This document shows positions 34,333-42,114 of a stretch of DNA of 64,000 nt, piece after piece. Location: positions 1,572,001 through 1,636,000 of the forward strand of contig JADJGF010000001.1 of assembly GCA_016708125.1 (NCBI GenBank). The letters run 5' to 3'. Position 1 is the first letter of the stretch, and the number at the start of each line of letters is the position of its first letter. A model generated the notes under the pieces. It searched no databases. It was not told the origin of the DNA and saw nothing but the letters and a program-made list of their open reading frames with translations. Made by a program: the position numbers and the translations under genes. This stretch comes from Ignavibacteriota bacterium (GTDB lineage: Bacteria > Bacteroidota > Ignavibacteria > Ignavibacteriales > Melioribacteraceae).

Positions 34333-36192
34333 ATGAGTGTTGCAGAAATTAAGGAATTTGTTAAAAAGGTTGAATTATTTAATGGTTTTTCTGATTCTGA
34401 ACTGAATTTGGTTGCAGAAAAAATGAAACTGGTAGATTATGAAAAAGATGCAATTTTATTTAGTGAAAACAATCCGCATGAAGTTTTATTTATAATTTAT
34501 GAAGGTGAAGTTGAGTTATTTAAAAGAACTCCGTTTGGACAAGAAAAAAGATTAGCATTTTTTTCAAAGTATGATTTTCTCGGCGAAGGCTCTCTGATTG
34601 ATGATTCTCCTCATTCAACATCCGCAAGAACATTATTAAATACAAAAATTATAATTATTGATAAAGCTGAATTAACAAACTTATCAAACAAACATGGAGA
34701 AATTGCCGTAAAACTTTATTCAACTATTTCTCGCGTAATTTCCCGAAGAATGAAAAGGACAAACATTAATGCAGTAAATATTGGCGATCAGTATGAATCC
34801 GGAAGAACAAGAAAAGAGCATGATCTTTTGGGAGAAAGAAATGTTCCGCAAGAAAGATATTATGGAGTTCAAACTTTACGAGCTTTGGAAAATTTTAATA
34901 TAAGCGGACAAAGTATAAATACATTTCCAAATTTAGTTTCTGCATTGGGAATTGTAAAAATGGCTGCAGCAAAAGCTAATTATGATTTGGGACTTTTATC
35001 AAAACCGGTTGCCGATGCAATAATTGAAGCTTGCAATGAAATCATTAATGGAAAACTTCACACAAATTTTGTTGTTGATATGATTCAAGGCGGTGCGGGA
35101 ACTTCCACAAATATGAATGCAAATGAAGTTATTGCAAACAGAGCTTTGGAATTATTAGATAGAGAAAAAGGAGACTATAAATACTGTCATCCGAATAATC
35201 ATGTAAATCTTTCACAATCTACAAATGATGCATATCCAACAGCAGTGAAAATTGCAATTATAAAATCGAACGAAAGTTTAATATTTGTATTAAAGGAGTT
35301 GATTGAATCTTTCAGAGAAAAAGGAAAAGAATTTTCTAATATAATTAAGATGGGAAGAACGCAATTACAAGATGCGGTTCCTATGACTTTAGGACAAGAA
35401 TTTGAAGCTTATGCAGTAACACTTGGAGAAGAAATTCAAAGATTAGAGCAAAATGCAAATTTATTTTTAGAAGTAAATATGGGTGCAACCGCAATAGGAA
35501 CGGGAATAAACGCTCCAATTGGATATAGAGAAAAATGCATTGAGCACTTAAGAAAAATTACAAATTTAGAAATTGTTAGTGCAACAAATTTAGTTGAAGC
35601 TACTCAAGATACCGGAGCTTTTGTAATTTATTCATCTGCAATAAAAAGATTAGCTGTAAAACTTTCTAAAATTTCTAATGATTTGAGATTATTATCTTCC
35701 GGACCGCGAACTGGAATTAACGAAATTAATTTACCTCCCATGCAGCCGGGCTCCTCAATTATGCCGGGAAAAGTAAATCCCGTAATTCCCGAAGTTGTAA
35801 ATCAAATTGCATTTAAAGTTATTGGAAATGATTTAACCGTTACACTTGGAGCAGAAGCCGGTCAACTTGAATTAAACGTAATGGAACCAATAATTACGCA
35901 AAGTATTTTCGAATCAATTTCCATGTTGATGAATGGAATGACAACTTTGAAATATAAATGTATTGATGGAATTACTGCAAACGCCGATCATTGTTTAAAT
36001 TTAGTAAAAAATAGCATCGGATTAATTACAGCGCTTAATCCAGTTTTGGGTTATGAGACAAGCACACAACTTGCAAAAGAAGCATTGCAGAATAATAGAG
36101 GAATTTACGAATTGGTTTTAGAGAAAGGATTATTATCTGAAGAAGAATTAGATAAATTACTCGCACCGGAAAATATGGTTGGGAAAGTTTAA
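34333..36192 (+). CDS. aspA: Aspartate ammonia-lyase with N-terminal cNMP-binding-like domain
   Basis: 619 residues; ordinary aspartases have about 470. Residues 1-140 form a cyclic-nucleotide-binding fold (VLFIIYEGEVELF; FLGEGSLIDDSPHSTSA). Residues about 155-619 are the aspartase/fumarase fold with DLLGERNVPQERYYGVQTLRA, QGGAGTSTNMNANEVIANRA, and the catalytic loop GSSIMPGKVNPVIPE near 472. Reaction: aspartate to fumarate plus ammonia. In the phosphate cassette the usual Arg is His94, so cAMP may not be the ligand. Good site GGAG before the ATG. An asparaginase gene lies 1.3 kb downstream on the opposite strand. Confidence 0.95.
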   Translation: MSVAEIKEFVKKVELFNGFSDSELNLVAEKMKLVDYEKDAILFSENNPHEVLFIIYEGEVELFKRTPFGQEKRLAFFSKYDFLGEGSLIDDSPHSTSARTLLNTKIIIIDKAELTNLSNKHGEIAVKLYSTISRVISRRMKRTNINAVNIGDQYESGRTRKEHDLLGERNVPQERYYGVQTLRALENFNISGQSINTFPNLVSALGIVKMAAAKANYDLGLLSKPVADAIIEACNEIINGKLHTNFVVDMIQGGAGTSTNMNANEVIANRALELLDREKGDYKYCHPNNHVNLSQSTNDAYPTAVKIAIIKSNESLIFVLKELIESFREKGKEFSNIIKMGRTQLQDAVPMTLGQEFEAYAVTLGEEIQRLEQNANLFLEVNMGATAIGTGINAPIGYREKCIEHLRKITNLEIVSATNLVEATQDTGAFVIYSSAIKRLAVKLSKISNDLRLLSSGPRTGINEINLPPMQPGSSIMPGKVNPVIPEVVNQIAFKVIGNDLTVTLGAEAGQLELNVMEPIITQSIFESISMLMNGMTTLKYKCIDGITANADHCLNLVKNSIGLITALNPVLGYETSTQLAKEALQNNRGIYELVLEKGLLSEEELDKLLAPENMVGKV

Positions 36193-36214
36193 CTCAAAAT
36201 ATTTATTTGTAATT

Positions 36215-36230
36215 CCAAATTTAAATTTGG
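36215..36230 (+). terminator. Palindrome after aspA, possible terminator
   Basis: Perfect 16-base palindrome CCAAATTTAAATTTGG flanked by AATT on both sides, 22 bases after the aspA stop. No T run follows, so termination is only suggested. Confidence 0.35.
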
Positions 36231-36320
36231 TAATTCTAAATTCTTAAGATACTTATGAAATAAATAATTTTAAGATCTTAAAAAATATTAAAATCAGTAT
36301 TATTAGTAAGAGTAAAATAA

Positions 36321-37436
36321 ATGAAGAAAATCATATTTCTGATTATTCTAACAATTAGTTATTTATGTGTTTTTGCTAAGCAAGATGATACAGTAAAAGT
36401 TATGCAATCAGATAAAGTTCCCGTAATTGACGGAATAAGTAATGATATCGCTTGGAATGAAACATCCTGGCAAAGTATTGATCAAGTTTGGATTCCTTGG
36501 GGAGATTATGTTGATTCTTCTGATTATTATGGAAACTACAAAGTACTTTGGTCACCCGAAAAAAACCTTCTGTATTTTTTGTTTGAAATTTATGATGATG
36601 TTTGGGTTGATGGATTTGAATTTAATGGAAGCAACGAAAGTTATAATTATGACATAATTGAAGTTTTTATTGATCAAGATAATTCTGGTGGGGTTCATAT
36701 ATTTGATGATAAAGTTGTTGGAACTATTTCCGAAGATGCATTTTCCTATCATATTTCAATCGATTTTCCTTCTGAAGATAGTGTCAATTCAAACTTTGTT
36801 GCTTTAGATTTTGACGGAACTGGCTGGGCAAATAATTTAATAATAAATTATGCAAATCATTTTCCAGAATTAGCTTTGCGTAAAAGCGGTGATAAGTACT
36901 GTTGGGAATTTTCGTTGAAGGTTTTTGATAATACTTATGATAATGAAAGTCCAGAAGCATCAAGAGTTATATTAAAACAAAATGATATTATTGGACTTTC
37001 AGTAGCGTATTGTGATAATGACGATCCAAACGAAACTCCAAAGTTAAGAGATAATTTTTTCGGTTCAGTTTTTGTAACGGAGGAAAATTATAATAACCAT
37101 TGGATGAATAGTGATGATTATGGAATTTTACAGTTAATAGGAAATCCAACTTCTGTTAAAAGCAGTAAACATGAATCCCAAACAAATTTTGAAGTATATC
37201 CTAATCCTTCTTACGGAAATTTAAAATACTCTGTTAAGAATGAACAGTTGGGTGAATTAAATATTAGAATATTTAATATTCTTGGTCAGCAAGTGTATAA
37301 AATTTCAAGATCAAAAAATAATTATGAGAATTCAGATAATCTTAATTTAGAATTTTTATCGAGTGGGACTTATATAATTTCGGCAGAGATTAATAACATT
37401 ACATTAAATAGAATTTTCAACTTTTTAGAAAATTAA
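36321..37436 (+). CDS. Secreted CBM9-like protein with T9SS sorting domain
   Basis: 371 residues: signal peptide (MKKIIFLIILTISYLCVFA), a CBM9/DOMON-type sandwich at about 25-270 (VPVIDGISNDIAWNE; LYFLFEIYDDVWVDG; YDIIEVFIDQDNSGG), and a type A T9SS domain from about 285 (NFEVYPNPSYGNLKYSV; IRIFNILGQQVYKI; SSGTYIISAEI). Probably secreted or surface-attached and binding a carbohydrate or haem-like ligand; substrate unknown. A single gene between aspA and the convergent asparaginase. Confidence 0.88.
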   Translation: MKKIIFLIILTISYLCVFAKQDDTVKVMQSDKVPVIDGISNDIAWNETSWQSIDQVWIPWGDYVDSSDYYGNYKVLWSPEKNLLYFLFEIYDDVWVDGFEFNGSNESYNYDIIEVFIDQDNSGGVHIFDDKVVGTISEDAFSYHISIDFPSEDSVNSNFVALDFDGTGWANNLIINYANHFPELALRKSGDKYCWEFSLKVFDNTYDNESPEASRVILKQNDIIGLSVAYCDNDDPNETPKLRDNFFGSVFVTEENYNNHWMNSDDYGILQLIGNPTSVKSSKHESQTNFEVYPNPSYGNLKYSVKNEQLGELNIRIFNILGQQVYKISRSKNNYENSDNLNLEFLSSGTYIISAEINNITLNRIFNFLEN

Positions 37437-37505
37437 TTTCATTGATTTATCAACTTTGAAAAAAATTAAAACATAATTCATTTTGAGAATCAAATTTAAA
37501 AAATT

Positions 37506-38486
37506 TTAATTCTCAAATATTTTTTTCAATTCTATGTTTTTCAGACCTTTTCCCAAAGCCAGCATAAGTTTTATTCTAGCTTTTTGCCCGTTTAAATAAT
37601 CTGAAAATATAACTCCGCTTTTCTTTAACCATTTCCCGGCGCCTTCATAACTGTAAATATCTAAAGTTTCTCCAGCTGGGCAGCGAGAAACTAAAACTAC
37701 CGGAATATTTTTACTCAACACATATTTAATTCCTTCAAATGCCGGCGGCGGAACATTACCAACTCCGAGCGCTTCAACAACTAATCCATCAATTTTTGTA
37801 TCGGCAATAAGTTTAAAAATATTTTCTTTAATTCCGGCATAAACTTTTATTATATCAACATTCGAGTTTATTTTATCAGTTTCAATTTTTTCTAATTTTC
37901 TCGGCAAACGATTAAACCAAACTTTTCCTTTATCAATAAAACCCAATGCGCCAAAATCCAAACTGTGGAATGTTTCAATATCTTCCGTGTGAGTTTTTGT
38001 TACTTCGCTTGCAGCATTTATTTCTCCGTTTAGACAAACCAAAACTCCCAAACTTTTACTGTTTTCATTATTACAAATACTAATTGCATTAATTAAATTT
38101 TTTGGTCCGTCCCAATCCGGTTCCGTGCTTGTTTTCATTGCACCAATTATTACAATTGGTTTTTCGGTATTAATTGTAAGATCAAGCAAATATGCGGTTT
38201 CTTCAAGCGTATCGGTTCCGTGTGTTACAATTATTCCATCAACATTTTTTTTCTTTATGAATTTTTGAATTGTTTGAGAAAGATTTAACATTAATTCCGG
38301 AGTCATATGCGGACCGGGAAAATTTCCAAAATTGTAAATTGAAATATTTGCCAATCCTTTTACTTCTGGAATCATTTCAATTAATTCTTCACCGTGGAAA
38401 TACGGAATTGCTCCGCCGGTTTCTTTATCAATTTTCATTGAAAAAGTTCCGCCCGTAAATACAACTAAAATATTTTTCTTTTTCAT
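37506..38486 (-). CDS. ansA: L-asparaginase, type I
   Basis: 326 residues. The first catalytic threonine is in VVFTGGTFSMKID and the second in VTHGTDTLEETAYLL; the C-terminal domain has VSRCPAGETLDIYSY. No signal peptide, so cytoplasmic. Hydrolyses asparagine to aspartate and ammonia, supplying substrate to the nearby aspartate ammonia-lyase. The sugar-epimerase gene ends 5 bases upstream on the same strand, so the two are probably co-transcribed. Confidence 0.94.
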   Translation of the reverse strand: MKKKNILVVFTGGTFSMKIDKETGGAIPYFHGEELIEMIPEVKGLANISIYNFGNFPGPHMTPELMLNLSQTIQKFIKKKNVDGIIVTHGTDTLEETAYLLDLTINTEKPIVIIGAMKTSTEPDWDGPKNLINAISICNNENSKSLGVLVCLNGEINAASEVTKTHTEDIETFHSLDFGALGFIDKGKVWFNRLPRKLEKIETDKINSNVDIIKVYAGIKENIFKLIADTKIDGLVVEALGVGNVPPPAFEGIKYVLSKNIPVVLVSRCPAGETLDIYSYEGAGKWLKKSGVIFSDYLNGQKARIKLMLALGKGLKNIELKKIFEN

Positions 38487-38491
38487 TTTTT

Positions 38492-39421
38492 TTATTTTTT
38501 CAAATTCTCAAAATATTTTATTGTTGTTTCCAAAGAAGAAGTTAAATCGTGCGAAGGATTAAATTTCAAATTTTCCCGCGTTTCTTTTATTGATGCCAAA
38601 CTATGTTTAATATCTCCGGCTCGCGTTGGCTGATAAATTATTTCACTTTTTGAATTTGTAGTTTTGATAATTAGTTTTGCCAAATCATTTATTGTAATTG
38701 CTTGCTCGTTTGCAACGTTAAAAACTCCAATTACATTTTCAGTAGTTGCCGCCAAAACATTTGCTAGAACCACATCTTTAACGTAAACAAAATCGCGGGT
38801 TTGCTCACCATCACCGTAAATTATTATTGGCTCATTTTTTAACGCTTTATAAACAAAAATCGGAATTGCCGCCGCATATTGACTTTTAGGATCTTGTCGC
38901 GGACCAAAAACATTAAAATATCTTAAAGAAGTTGTTTGTAAACCATATTGCTCAAAATACATTTGAAGATAATATTCACCGTCAAGTTTTGTAATTCCGT
39001 ACGGAGTTTGAGGTTTTGGTTTCATGCCTATATCTTTCGGCAAACGAGGATCATCACCATAAATTGCGGCAGAACTTGAATGAACAACTTTTTTAATTCC
39101 GTGTAATTTTGCAGCATCCAAAACATTTAACAAACCTTTTACATTTATATCCAAACATTCATCAGGTTTTTCAAGAGATTCCGGAACAGAAATTAATGCC
39201 GCAAGATGAAAAACATAATCTGCGGTTTCCAAAACTTCGTTAACAAAATTTTTATCGGTTATACTTCCATTTCTAAAATTTACATTTTTAAAATCGGCGA
39301 TATTTTTTTCAAATCCGCTGCGTAAATTATCCAAAACATGAACTTCTGCATTTTGGTTTGACCAATATTCCACAATATGACTTCCAATAAATCCCGCACC
39401 GCCGGTTACAACAATTTTCAT
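38492..39421 (-). CDS. NAD-dependent sugar epimerase/dehydratase (GalE-like SDR)
   Basis: 309 residues, extended short-chain dehydrogenase. NAD motif TGGAGFIGSHIVEYW, catalytic Ser-Tyr-Lys set in HSSSAAIYGD and TPYGITKLDGEYYLQ, substrate region RYFNVFGPRQDPKSQYAAAIPIF. This group includes UDP-glucose 4-epimerase and related nucleotide-sugar enzymes; the GPRQDP motif favours a UDP-N-acetylglucosamine/glucose 4-epimerase. Likely role: supply of sugars for surface polysaccharide. First gene ahead of the asparaginase. Confidence 0.88.
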   Translation of the reverse strand: MKIVVTGGAGFIGSHIVEYWSNQNAEVHVLDNLRSGFEKNIADFKNVNFRNGSITDKNFVNEVLETADYVFHLAALISVPESLEKPDECLDINVKGLLNVLDAAKLHGIKKVVHSSSAAIYGDDPRLPKDIGMKPKPQTPYGITKLDGEYYLQMYFEQYGLQTTSLRYFNVFGPRQDPKSQYAAAIPIFVYKALKNEPIIIYGDGEQTRDFVYVKDVVLANVLAATTENVIGVFNVANEQAITINDLAKLIIKTTNSKSEIIYQPTRAGDIKHSLASIKETRENLKFNPSHDLTSSLETTIKYFENLKK

Positions 39422-39943
39422 AAAATATCCTCATAGTTTTAAATTTTCTTAGAAAAGATAACAATTTTTAGTTGTTTAAATATTTACAAATTAGGTGAAA
39501 TATTTTTCAAAAAACTACATAAAATTCTAAAAGCATAATTCTCGGTAACTACAAATAAAACAATAAATTAACGGAAATATTATCGACTTTGACTTTTTAA
39601 AATTTCTTTCGGCTGTAATTATTATCGAAATCTTACAAATTTTATTTTATTATAAAATAATGTTTTACGGAAATTGTAAATAATTAATTTGTTCAAAAAA
39701 AATATTTGCAATAATTTGAGTGTATCAGAAGCAGCAAGTTAATAATTTGTTTGGCTATAAAATAACTTAAATAACCATTTTTATTCCTTTTAATTATCAA
39801 TATTTCTGACTTCTTTCAACTCGCAACATTAAATAAAAATTTTATTTTGTTATATAACAATGCATTAGAAAATTGTTGAAAAATTAATTTGTACGGAAGG
39901 ATTTTTAAACATATTTTAATTCATAGTTGAACACCCAAACCAA

Positions 39944-39963
39944 TGTTGATAACTTGTTGATAA
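39944..39963 (-). promoter_or_regulatory. Pair of DnaA-box-like sites (TGTTGATAA x2)
   Basis: Two identical copies of TGTTGATAA (reverse TTATCAACA, one mismatch from the consensus TTATCCACA), with starts 11 bases apart on the same helical face. Confidence 0.6.
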
Positions 39964-40056
39964 ATTGAAATCGTGAAACGTTTCATACCTTAAAAGGTCA
40001 ATAAAATTTTCTCAATTTACAGTAATTGTTTGTGATTAAGAATTAAATTAAGTCCA

Positions 40057-40081
40057 TAACTCATTAAAATATAATGAGTTA
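40057..40081. repeat. Perfect inverted repeat in oriC region
   Basis: TAACTCATTA, five-base spacer, TAATGAGTTA; ten perfect base pairs, located between the two DnaA-box pairs. Confidence 0.8.
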
Positions 40082-40096
40082 GAAATTGTTTCTGAA

Positions 40097-40116
40097 TGTG
40101 GATAATTTGTTAATAA
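40097..40116 (-). promoter_or_regulatory. DnaA box plus weaker partner
   Basis: TGTGGATAA (40097-40105, the exact reverse of TTATCCACA) followed with starts 11 bases apart by TGTTAATAA (40108-40116). Same spacing as the upstream pair. Confidence 0.72.
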
Positions 40117-40172
40117 AATAAATTGAAGAAATCTAAATCATACACTAAATATTTTTTATTTCATCTAATTTC

Positions 40173-41588
40173 TTGTTAAAAACTGTGGATAACTTAAAAA
40201 TTTCGATAAACACTTTGGCAAAATCGCAAGACAACAATTCTATTCCAATTTGGAAGGAATGTTTAAAATTGATAAAGCAAAACGTATCAAATATAACATA
40301 CAATACTTGGTTTTTACCAATTAAACCTTTTGATTGCGACGGAACAACTCTTAGAATTTCTGTACCAAATAATTTTTTTATAGAATGGATTGAAGAACAT
40401 TATAATACTTTAATAAACAAAACTTTAAATCAAGTATTGGGTTCGGAAGCAAAATTAATTTATATAATAAGCGAAGAAGAAAAAGAAGATCTGCAATTAT
40501 TTGATCCGCCGGTTGTTGAGACAAAAAAAGTAACTGCAAAAACCGAACAGTTGAATTTTGAATCAAATATTAGTCCGCGTTACACATTTGATAATTTTAT
40601 AAAAGGGGAATCAAATCAACTTGCGCGCGCTGCGGCAATTGCAATTTCAGATAATCCCGGCGAAACTTCTTTTAATCCATTGTTTATTTACGGCGGAGTT
40701 GGTTTAGGTAAAACTCACTTAATTCAGGCAATCGGAAATAATATTTTAAGTAAATATCCAAATAAAAAGATAATATATCTTTCGGCGGATATTTTTACAA
40801 CCCAGTTTGTTGAAGCGATTCAATCAAACAATGTTGCGGATTTTTCCAGTTTTTACAATAATATGGATGTTTTAATTATAGATGACATTCAATTTTTAAC
40901 CGGAAGAGAGAAGACCCAAGATCTGTTTTTTCACATTTTTAATATTCTTCATCAGGCAAGAAAGCAAATTATTCTTTCAAGCGATAGACCGCCAAAAGAT
41001 TTAAAGGGAATGAATGATAGATTAATTTCAAGATTTCAATGGGGATTAACTGCCGATGTTCAAGCTCCGGATTTTGAAACAAGAATTGCAATTTTGAAAA
41101 ATAAAAGCGATAGTTTCGGAATTTCACTCTCTAACGAAATTTTGGATTACATTGCTTATAATATTACTTCAAATATTAGAGAATTGGAAGGCTGTTTAAT
41201 TAAATTGTTAGCAAATTCTTCATTAAGCGGAAGAGAAATTGATTTTGAATTAACAAGAAAAACCGTTAATGAAATTTCTACAAGAAAAGAAGTAAATGTT
41301 TCAATTGATAGTATTACAAAAATTGTATGTCAAGAATTTAAAGTAGAGGAAAATAAGGTTAGAGAAAAAAATAGAAAAAAAGAAGTTGTTTTAGCTCGAC
41401 AAATTGCAATGTATTTATCTAAAAAATTAACGAAAGCTTCATTAAAGACCATAGGTCTTCATTTTGGCGGAAGAGATCATTCAACGGTAATTCATGCTTT
41501 TAGTAATATTGAAAAATTAACTTCTGAAGATATACAACTTAACGAAGTGGTCAGCGGATTAAAAAATAAACTCGAGTTGGGGGTATAG
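40173..41588 (+). CDS. dnaA: Chromosomal replication initiator DnaA
   Basis: About 471 residues. Domain I (about 25-95) has WKECLKLIKQNVSNITYNTWFLPIKP; the AAA+ domain has Walker A GGVGLGKTHLIQAIGN and Walker B VLIIDDIQFLTG; the C-terminal DNA-binding signature is GGRDHSTVIHAFSNIEKL. Binds DnaA boxes and opens oriC. There is no in-frame ATG near the start; candidates are TTG 40173 and GTG 40185, neither with a clear ribosome site. An exact DnaA box (40184-40192) covers this start, pointing to autoregulation. It is not next to dnaN, unlike the usual order. Confidence 0.97.
   Translation: MLKTVDNLKISINTLAKSQDNNSIPIWKECLKLIKQNVSNITYNTWFLPIKPFDCDGTTLRISVPNNFFIEWIEEHYNTLINKTLNQVLGSEAKLIYIISEEEKEDLQLFDPPVVETKKVTAKTEQLNFESNISPRYTFDNFIKGESNQLARAAAIAISDNPGETSFNPLFIYGGVGLGKTHLIQAIGNNILSKYPNKKIIYLSADIFTTQFVEAIQSNNVADFSSFYNNMDVLIIDDIQFLTGREKTQDLFFHIFNILHQARKQIILSSDRPPKDLKGMNDRLISRFQWGLTADVQAPDFETRIAILKNKSDSFGISLSNEILDYIAYNITSNIRELEGCLIKLLANSSLSGREIDFELTRKTVNEISTRKEVNVSIDSITKIVCQEFKVEENKVREKNRKKEVVLARQIAMYLSKKLTKASLKTIGLHFGGRDHSTVIHAFSNIEKLTSEDIQLNEVVSGLKNKLELGV
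40184..40192 (-). promoter_or_regulatory. DnaA box overlapping the dnaA start
   Basis: TGTGGATAA, the exact reverse of TTATCCACA, spanning the possible GTG start codon of dnaA; expected to mediate repression by DnaA. Confidence 0.7.
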
Positions 41589-41612
41589 ACTTCTGTTAGT
41601 TAATGAATGCAA

Positions 41613-41648
41613 GATAATTTGACCGGGGAAAATCCTCGGTCAATTATC
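41613..41648. terminator. Bidirectional terminator between dnaA and the MmcQ-like gene
   Basis: Long hairpin GATAATT-T-GACCGGGGA, short AAA loop, TCCTCGGTC-AATTATC, with one bulged base and one G-T pair. It overlaps the stop codon of the convergent gene, so it serves both transcripts. Confidence 0.75.
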
Positions 41649-42018
41649 TAAAACTTTTCTCAATTATCTCTTTTTCTTTCTTCGGCAACTTTTCATAAAC
41701 CAATTTGTACGAGTTATCAATTAAATTAAAAACAAATTTATTACTTAATTTTCCATCAAGATTTATCGTAATCCAGTATTTTTTATTCATGTGATATCCG
41801 GGCATAATTTCTTCGTTTTCTTCAATCAAATTTATTACATCTTCCGGTTCACATTTCAAATTAATTTTTAATGGAGTTTCCATACTTACAAGACAAAACA
41901 TTTTGCTTCCGACTTTAAACACTAAAGTTTCTTCATCAAAAGGAAAATCTTCTTTTGATCCATTTTTATTTAAGCAGTATTCTCGTAATTTTTCTAATTC
42001 CAAATCAATAACTTTCAT
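41644..42018 (-). CDS. MmcQ/YjbR family protein
   Basis: 124 residues matching the MmcQ/YjbR (CyaY-like fold) family: LREYCLNKNGSKEDFPFDEETLVFKVGSKMFCLV at the start and PGYHMNKKYWITINLDG in the middle. Small, soluble DNA-binding-like proteins of unclear function. Single gene convergent with dnaA. Confidence 0.9.
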   Translation of the reverse strand: MKVIDLELEKLREYCLNKNGSKEDFPFDEETLVFKVGSKMFCLVSMETPLKINLKCEPEDVINLIEENEEIMPGYHMNKKYWITINLDGKLSNKFVFNLIDNSYKLVYEKLPKKEKEIIEKSFR

Positions 42019-42114
42019 TTAAGAATGTAAATTTCTTATATTTCCAAAATTCACAATGAAACATTATTTAAATTTTATTGTAACAAACCTTACCTTAAAA
42101 ATAGGATTATTTTA

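Larger units (their letters stand above)
39422..40172 (+). other. Probable chromosomal origin of replication (oriC)
   Basis: A 751-base gene-free, very AT-rich stretch immediately before dnaA. It holds two pairs of DnaA-box-like sites (39944-39963 and 40097-40116), a ten-base-pair inverted repeat, palindromes TTGTTATATAACAA (39847-39860) and TGAAACGTTTCA (39974-39985), and long AT runs on the left that could serve as the unwinding element. A fifth box overlaps the start of dnaA. Origin function is inferred from this architecture. Confidence 0.75.

Noticed and set aside
36321..36752. Alternative overlapping frames inside the CBM9-T9SS gene
   Set aside because: The main frame has a signal peptide and sorting domain; the overlapping frames have neither.
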